DNA of 9,542 bases, from NCBI GenBank assembly GCA_017853455.1, contig JAFMJM010000080.1, forward strand, positions 1-9,542. The letters are read 5' to 3'. Position numbers and translations under genes: made by a program. Positions 5,550-9,542 of this stretch are shown in pieces. The notes below the pieces were generated by a model. It was not told where the DNA came from. It did not search any database and saw only the letters and a list, made by a program, of their open reading frames with translations. This DNA is from Acidimicrobiia bacterium. GTDB taxonomy: Bacteria > Actinomycetota > Acidimicrobiia > IMCC26256 > PALSA-555. Positions within the stretch are counted from its first letter, which is position 1, and each line of letters starts with the position of its first letter.

Positions 5550-6775
5550 TGGCTGCCGACGCCGACGGGCCCCGGGCCCTCGAGGGCCTGCGCGTGCTCG
5601 ACCTCGCGATCCTGTTCTCGGCGCCCCAGATCGCCACGATGCTCGGAGACCTCGGTGCCGACGTCGTGAAGCTCGAGCCGCCCGACCGCGACGGCCGGGC
5701 CGGGGGCGACCCGATGCGGGGCATGGGATTCCTGCGGGACGGGAAGTCCCTCAACTGGGCCACCGTGTCGCGCAACAAGCGCACGGTCACGTGCGATCCG
5801 GCGACACCGGCCGGCCGGGCGCTCCTGCACGACCTGGTCCGGGCGGCCGACGTCGTGGTCGAGAACCTGCCCGCCCGCACGCTCGAGCAGTGGGGGGCCA
5901 CACCCGACGAGCTGTTGGCGGTCAACCCGGACGCGGTGGTCGTGACCGTGTCGTGCTACGGGACGACCGGCCCCTACGCCGGCCGCGACGGCAACGGGTC
6001 GCTCGCGGAGGCGTTCGGCGGTCTGACGAACCTCACCGGCGAGGCCGACGGACCACCGATGCTGCCGTCGGTGCCCCTCGGCGACGTCCTCACCGCCATC
6101 GCGGGCGTCGTGGCGACCCTCGCCGCCTGCTACCACCGTGACGCGCGCGGCGGTCGGGGCCAGAAGGTCGACGTCAGCATGTACGAGCCGGTGCTGCAGC
6201 TGTTGACCAGCTCGGCGATCGGTTACGTCGAGGGCACGCCGCCGCCGGGCCGGACCGGGAGCCGCGTCCCCAACGGCGTGCCCCGCAACGTGTACCGCAC
6301 CCGCGACGGTGCGTGGCTGGTCGTCTCGGGGACCACCGACCACCAGGTCGGCCGACTCCTGCCGTTGCTCGGGCTCGACGCCGACGCCGACCGGGCGAAG
6401 TTCGCGAAGGCCGCCGTGCGGGCGCAGCACGCCGACGAGCTCGACGGCCTGGTGGCGACCTGGATCGGGGCCCACGACCGGGCAGACGTGGTCGAGACCC
6501 TCCTCGGGGCCCGCATCCCCGTCGCGCCGGTCAACTCGCTGGCCGACCTGGTGGCCGACCCGCACGTGGTGGCCCGGGGCGACTTCGTCGAGGTGCCCGA
6601 CCCCGACCTTGGACCGGTACGCATGCTCGCCCCGCTCCCGCGCCTGTCGGCCACACCGGCGGCGATCCGTTGGGCGGGACCGGCGCTCGGCGCGCACAAT
6701 GACGACGTGTACCGCGACTGGCTCGGCCTCGACGCCGACGACCTCCGGAACCTCCGTGACGAGGGAGCGATCTGA
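5549..6775 (+). CDS. Class III CoA-transferase (CaiB/BaiF family)
   Basis: A 408-residue protein of the CaiB/BaiF (formyl-CoA transferase type) family, which moves CoA from an acyl-CoA to a free carboxylic acid through an aspartyl-CoA mixed anhydride. The sequence opens with LEGLRVLDLA and has LGDLGADVVKLEPP (32-45), NKRTVTCD (76-83), VVVENLPARTLEQWG (102-116) and YGTTGPYAGRDG (137-148). PLGDVLTAIAG contains D179, at the place of the catalytic Asp169 of formyl-CoA transferase. GRGQKVDVSMYEPVLQL follows, and near the C-terminus are a small-domain stretch RIPVAPVNSLADLVADPHV and a final PALGAHNDDVY-type motif. Length is normal. The GTG at 5549 overlaps the cupin stop by one base and replaces any need for a separate ribosome site. 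The synthetase gene follows after one base. Family sure; donor and acceptor acids unknown. Confidence 0.92.
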   Translation: MAADADGPRALEGLRVLDLAILFSAPQIATMLGDLGADVVKLEPPDRDGRAGGDPMRGMGFLRDGKSLNWATVSRNKRTVTCDPATPAGRALLHDLVRAADVVVENLPARTLEQWGATPDELLAVNPDAVVVTVSCYGTTGPYAGRDGNGSLAEAFGGLTNLTGEADGPPMLPSVPLGDVLTAIAGVVATLAACYHRDARGGRGQKVDVSMYEPVLQLLTSSAIGYVEGTPPPGRTGSRVPNGVPRNVYRTRDGAWLVVSGTTDHQVGRLLPLLGLDADADRAKFAKAAVRAQHADELDGLVATWIGAHDRADVVETLLGARIPVAPVNSLADLVADPHVVARGDFVEVPDPDLGPVRMLAPLPRLSATPAAIRWAGPALGAHNDDVYRDWLGLDADDLRNLRDEGAI

Positions 6776-6776
6776 C

Positions 6777-8390
6777 GTGACCGGCACCGAGGCGGCGACC
6801 GCCGCTCCGCTCACCGTCCCGCAGCTGCTCGACGGATTCGCCACCCTCGGCGACCACCCGCTGTTCGTCACCCCGACCGGTCGGTTGACCTTCGCGGCAG
6901 CCGACGACCGCTCCGCGCTCCTGGCCCGACGGTTGCTGGCGGCCGGCGTCGGCAAGAACACCCGGGTGGCGATCCTGCTCGGCAACTCCCCCGACTGGGT
7001 GGTGACGTTCCTCGCACTGGCGCGCATCGGGGCCCACGCGGTGCTGTGCAACCCGTTCGCCAAGGGTCCGGAGCTCGCGCACGTGCTCCGCCACGCCGAC
7101 GTCGCCGCGGTCGTCACCGGCGCCGAGGCCGGCGACGGTGTGCAGGGGCTGCTCGAGGCCGCGGTCCCGGCCCTGGTCGGTCACGGCACCGGAGCCGCGC
7201 TGCGGACCCCGACCCACCCCTACCTCCGGACCGTCTGGTGGATCGGCGTCGACCGGCCCGGCTGGGCCGACGACCCCGACGGGCTCGACCCGGTCGCCGC
7301 CGACCTGCTGCACGCGGTCGAGGGTGAAGTCGCCGCAGCGGACGCCGTCGCCACCGCCTACACCTCCGGGACCACCGCCGAGCCCAAGGCGGTCGTGCAC
7401 TGCCAGGGTGCGTTCCTGCGCCAGGCCCGCAAGCTCGCCGTCCGCCGGGGCTTCACCGCGACCGACGTCGTGTACACGCCGATGCCGTTGTTCTGGATCG
7501 GTGGGGTGTGCATCGCCCTGCTGTCGTGCGCGGCAACGGGCATCCCCATGGTCACCGACGCCCGCTTCGACGCCGGGCGGGCGCTCGACCTCATGGAGTC
7601 CGAGGGGGTGACCGCCGTCTACTGCTTCCCGCAGGCCGCCGAGAGCATGGCCGCCCACCCCTCGTTCGCCGACCGCGACCTGCACCGGCTCCGCATCGGC
7701 CCGGCCCTCATCCGCGGCCCCGAGTTCGCCGGGGTGGCCGTCGACATGCGCGAGCAGAGCCTCGGCATGACCGAGACGTGCGGTCCGCACACGATGGCCT
7801 TCGACGCCGACGCCCGGCTGCCCGAGCACCTGCGGGGGTCGTTCGCGTTCCCGATGGACGGCATGGAGCACCGGATCGTCGACCGCGACTCCGGCGCCGT
7901 GCTCACCGGGGAGGGTGAGATCGGGGAGCTGTGGATCCGGGGCGACTGCCTGATGCTGGGGTTCCACAAGCGCGAGCGGTCGGAGACCTTCGAGCCCGAC
8001 GGCTGGTACCGCACCGGTGACCTCTGCTCGTTCCGCGAGGGACGGCTGTTCTTCCACGGTCGCGGTGGCGACATGATCAAGACCGCCGGGTTCAACGTGG
8101 CGCCGGCCGAGGTCGAGCGGGTCATCGGCGCGCTCGACGACGTCATCTACGTGACGGTGCTCGGGCTGCCCGATCCGGTGCGCGACCAGGTGATCGGCAC
8201 CGTGGTCGCCGTGCGGCCCGGCTCGACCCTCGACGCCGACGCCCTGCGGGCCGTGTGCGGTGACCACCTCAGCTCGTACAAGGTGCCGTCGGTGTGGTGC
8301 GTGGTCGACGAGGCCGGCTACCCGATGGGGGACACCGGCAAGGTCGACCGCACACGGGCGCTGGCGCTGCTCGAGGCCGCCCGGACCTGA
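6777..8390 (+). CDS. AMP-dependent acyl-CoA synthetase (ANL superfamily)
   Basis: A 537-residue adenylate-forming enzyme that activates a carboxylic acid to acyl-AMP and then acyl-CoA. Motifs in order are YTSGTTAEPKAVVH (195-208, phosphate loop), MPLFWIGG (236-243), LGMTETCG (329-336), DGWYRTGDL (408-416, with ribose-binding D415), GRGGDMIKTAGFNVAPAEVE (428-447, hinge) and MGDTGKVDR (517-525, with K522 as the expected adenylation lysine). Two points are unusual: the phosphate loop has Ala where Gly is normal (TTGxPKG becomes TTAEPKA), and the segment before GMTE is short and lacks the usual GGAP-type sequence. GTG 6777, one base after the CoA-transferase stop, gives a family-length protein; the frame is open further upstream but only inside that gene. 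The CaiB-type neighbour suggests a CaiC-like partnership. Substrate not readable. Confidence 0.92.
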   Translation: MTGTEAATAAPLTVPQLLDGFATLGDHPLFVTPTGRLTFAAADDRSALLARRLLAAGVGKNTRVAILLGNSPDWVVTFLALARIGAHAVLCNPFAKGPELAHVLRHADVAAVVTGAEAGDGVQGLLEAAVPALVGHGTGAALRTPTHPYLRTVWWIGVDRPGWADDPDGLDPVAADLLHAVEGEVAAADAVATAYTSGTTAEPKAVVHCQGAFLRQARKLAVRRGFTATDVVYTPMPLFWIGGVCIALLSCAATGIPMVTDARFDAGRALDLMESEGVTAVYCFPQAAESMAAHPSFADRDLHRLRIGPALIRGPEFAGVAVDMREQSLGMTETCGPHTMAFDADARLPEHLRGSFAFPMDGMEHRIVDRDSGAVLTGEGEIGELWIRGDCLMLGFHKRERSETFEPDGWYRTGDLCSFREGRLFFHGRGGDMIKTAGFNVAPAEVERVIGALDDVIYVTVLGLPDPVRDQVIGTVVAVRPGSTLDADALRAVCGDHLSSYKVPSVWCVVDEAGYPMGDTGKVDRTRALALLEAART

Positions 8391-8397
8391 CGCGTCA
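8388..8397. other. Convergent stop codons inside a perfect 10-bp palindrome
   Basis: The sequence TGACGCGTCA holds the TGA of the synthetase gene (plus, 8388-8390) and the TGA of the dioxygenase gene (minus, 8397-8395), separated by CGCG. There is no room for a terminator between the two genes, so each transcript must run into the other gene or end by another route. Confidence 0.8.
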
Positions 8398-9237
8398 GCC
8401 GAGCACCATGGCGGTGCGTTCCGCCTGGGTGAAGCGCGCGTCGGGGAAGTGGTCCCAGCGCGGGTCGTCGCCCTCGGGACGGTCGCCGAGGACCGTGACC
8501 CGCTCGATCCGTCGTCGGCCGACGTAGTCGTCGACGGCGTAGTGCTGGGTGACGCGGTTGTCCCAGATGCCGACGGTGCCCTCCGACCAGCGGTACCGGC
8601 ACGTGAACTGGGGCTGGACCGCGTGCTCGTGGAGGTACGCGAGGAACGCCCGGCTCTCGGCCGGTCGGAGTTGGGGGATCCGCCGGGTGAAGGTGCGGTT
8701 GACGTAGAGCGCTCGACGTCCGGTCTCGGGGTGGACGCGCACGACCGGATGCTCGGCGGTGACGCCGGGCTGTCCGAATCCGGCGGCGGAGTGGATGGCG
8801 GTCAGGCCGTCGCAGAGCTCGCGGATCGGCGGGGAGAGCTCGTCGTAGGCGCGCTGCATGTTGGCCCACATGGTGTCGCCACCGACCGGAGGGCAGACCT
8901 TCATGTGGAGGATCGAGCAGATCGGCGGGTCGGGCCGGAAGGTGACGTCGGTGTGCCAGACGTCGGCCTTGCCGCCGGCTTCGCTGTCGAGGACGACGAT
9001 CCCGGGGTGGTCGTCGTCGACCTTCTCGAGGAACGGGTGGATCTCGACCTCGCCCCACCGGGCGCCGAAGTCGGCGTGCTCGTCGTGGGTCAGGTGCTGG
9101 TCGGGGAAGAACAGCACGAGGTGCTCGGCGAGGGCGGTCCGCACGGCCGCGAAGCCGTCGTCGTCGAGCTCGCCGAGCCGGACGCCGTGCACCTCGGCGC
9201 CGAGGGCCCCGGTCACGGGGCGGAGGTCGAGGGCCAC
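8395..9237 (-). CDS. TauD/TfdA-family Fe(II)/2-oxoglutarate-dependent dioxygenase
   Basis: A 280-residue protein, against 283 for E. coli TauD. This family couples 2-oxoglutarate decarboxylation to hydroxylation of substrates such as taurine, alkyl sulfates or phenoxyacetates, often releasing sulfite, sulfate or an alcohol. The iron ligands are visible as H95 and D97 in VWHTDVTF and H232 in TQHYAVDDY. The 2-oxoglutarate-binding arginine is in RRRIERVTVLGD (241-252), one residue shorter there than E. coli TauD. Also conserved are GGDTMWANMQRAYDELS (119-135), HPVVRVHPETGRRALYVN (163-180) and IWDNRVTQH (224-232). GTG 9237 is chosen because it begins the TauD homology (VALDLRPVTGALGAEVHGV) and overlaps the TAG of the upstream gene by one base; the upstream in-frame sequence is Arg-rich and not family-like. 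Family sure; substrate open. Confidence 0.92.
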   Translation of the reverse strand: MALDLRPVTGALGAEVHGVRLGELDDDGFAAVRTALAEHLVLFFPDQHLTHDEHADFGARWGEVEIHPFLEKVDDDHPGIVVLDSEAGGKADVWHTDVTFRPDPPICSILHMKVCPPVGGDTMWANMQRAYDELSPPIRELCDGLTAIHSAAGFGQPGVTAEHPVVRVHPETGRRALYVNRTFTRRIPQLRPAESRAFLAYLHEHAVQPQFTCRYRWSEGTVGIWDNRVTQHYAVDDYVGRRRIERVTVLGDRPEGDDPRWDHFPDARFTQAERTAMVLG

Positions 9238-9542
9238 TACGCGGCGTGGGTGGTGCGCGGGGCGCGCGGCAGCTCGCCGGTGGACTCGAGCGCGGCGAGT
9301 TGGTCGGCGTACCAGCCGTGACCGGGTGTGCCGGTGACGGCGGCCTCGGCCTCGGCGGCCGCGACCAGCGCCGGCAGCAACTGCGCGAGCGCGTAGGTGT
9401 CGTCCTCCTCGAAGAGGACCCGCACCGTGCCGATCCACTCGCTGTGGTGGCGGCCCATGTGGTAGCCGGGCGCGTCGACGTGACCGGTCGGGCGCAACTG
9501 GCACCAGTCGCAGGTGTCCCCGAAACCGATGACGATGCTGCA
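9237..9542 (-). CDS. Unrecognised protein, C-terminal 101 residues (5' end outside window)
   Basis: The minus-strand frame is open from the right edge to TAG at 9239-9237. Visible residues begin CSIVIGFGDTCDWCQ, giving three Cys (C1, C11 and C14), two of them in a CxxC. A His-rich stretch follows (GYHMGRHHSEW), then strand VRVLF and an Ala/Glu-rich helix near ALAQLLPALVAAAEAEAAV, then HGWYADQLAALEST. The CxxC and nearby His residues could bind metal, but I do not recognise the family. A TTG at 9497 or the ATG in HMGRHH could start a shorter protein, yet the open frame through the edge and the conserved-looking Cys make a start beyond the window more likely. The stop overlaps the dioxygenase GTG by one base (TAGTG), implying one mRNA and coupled translation, so the protein probably serves the same pathway. 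Confidence 0.6.
   Translation of the reverse strand, partial: CSIVIGFGDTCDWCQLRPTGHVDAPGYHMGRHHSEWIGTVRVLFEEDDTYALAQLLPALVAAAEAEAAVTGTPGHGWYADQLAALESTGELPRAPRTTHAA

Noticed and set aside
6309..6776. Upstream start for the synthetase giving 693 residues
   Set aside because: The added part is an out-of-frame translation of the CoA-transferase; GTG 6777 gives a normal-length enzyme.
5519..8267. Minus-strand frames of 532 and 578 codons under the CoA-transferase and synthetase
   Set aside because: The plus strand encodes well-recognised enzymes here; the antisense translations are Gly/Arg/His-rich without family motifs.
9238..9504. Upstream start for the dioxygenase giving 369 residues
   Set aside because: The extra N-terminus is Arg-rich, out of frame with the unknown upstream gene, and outside TauD homology, which begins at GTG 9237.
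1..9542. Defence system, prophage or transposon signs
   Set aside because: No nuclease, transposase, integrase, terminal inverted repeats or tRNA attachment site is visible, and base composition looks even across the window.

Overview
The window is about 70% G+C. It is densely packed with short intergenic gaps, frequent GTG starts and stop/start overlaps. This suggests an actinobacterium. The mix of CaiB-type CoA-transferase, acyl-CoA synthetase, ACMSD-like amidohydrolase, haloalkane dehalogenase and TauD-type dioxygenase resembles free-living Acidimicrobiia or mycobacteria-like degraders, but the lineage is an inference. There are nine protein genes, two of them cut by the window edges. No RNA gene, insertion sequence, CRISPR array or phage gene is visible.

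Layout. (1) Positions 1-3984, minus strand, read right to left: a subfamily-I haloalkane dehalogenase with all catalytic residues; an amidohydrolase of the ACMSD-like family; and a Trp/Tyr-permease-like membrane protein that runs off the left edge. The permease appears to lack the last membrane helices of its family and carries a soluble extension with a winged-helix-like segment and an Asp/Pro/Thr-rich tail. (2) Positions 4010-8390, plus strand: a UPF0104 / LPG-synthase-type membrane protein divergent from the dehalogenase, then, after a 130-bp gap with its own likely promoter, a tight set of cupin, class III CoA-transferase and acyl-CoA synthetase (1-base overlap, then 1-base gap). (3) Positions 8395-9542, minus strand: a TauD/TfdA 2-oxoglutarate dioxygenase preceded by the end of an unrecognised gene with which it overlaps by one base. 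It converges on the synthetase gene with a 4-base gap.

How it may work together. The synthetase and CoA-transferase would activate a carboxylic acid and pass on its CoA. The dehalogenase, amidohydrolase and dioxygenase are typical peripheral catabolic enzymes that feed small organic compounds into such CoA routes. No substrate can be read from the sequence, and joint regulation is not shown.

The most unusual object is the permease-like protein with the C-terminal winged-helix-like region. Smaller points of interest are a perfect 18-bp palindrome in the end of the UPF0104 gene, nearly superimposed opposing -10-like hexamers in a 25-bp divergent gap, a cupin with altered metal-site positions, and a synthetase with a divergent phosphate loop.
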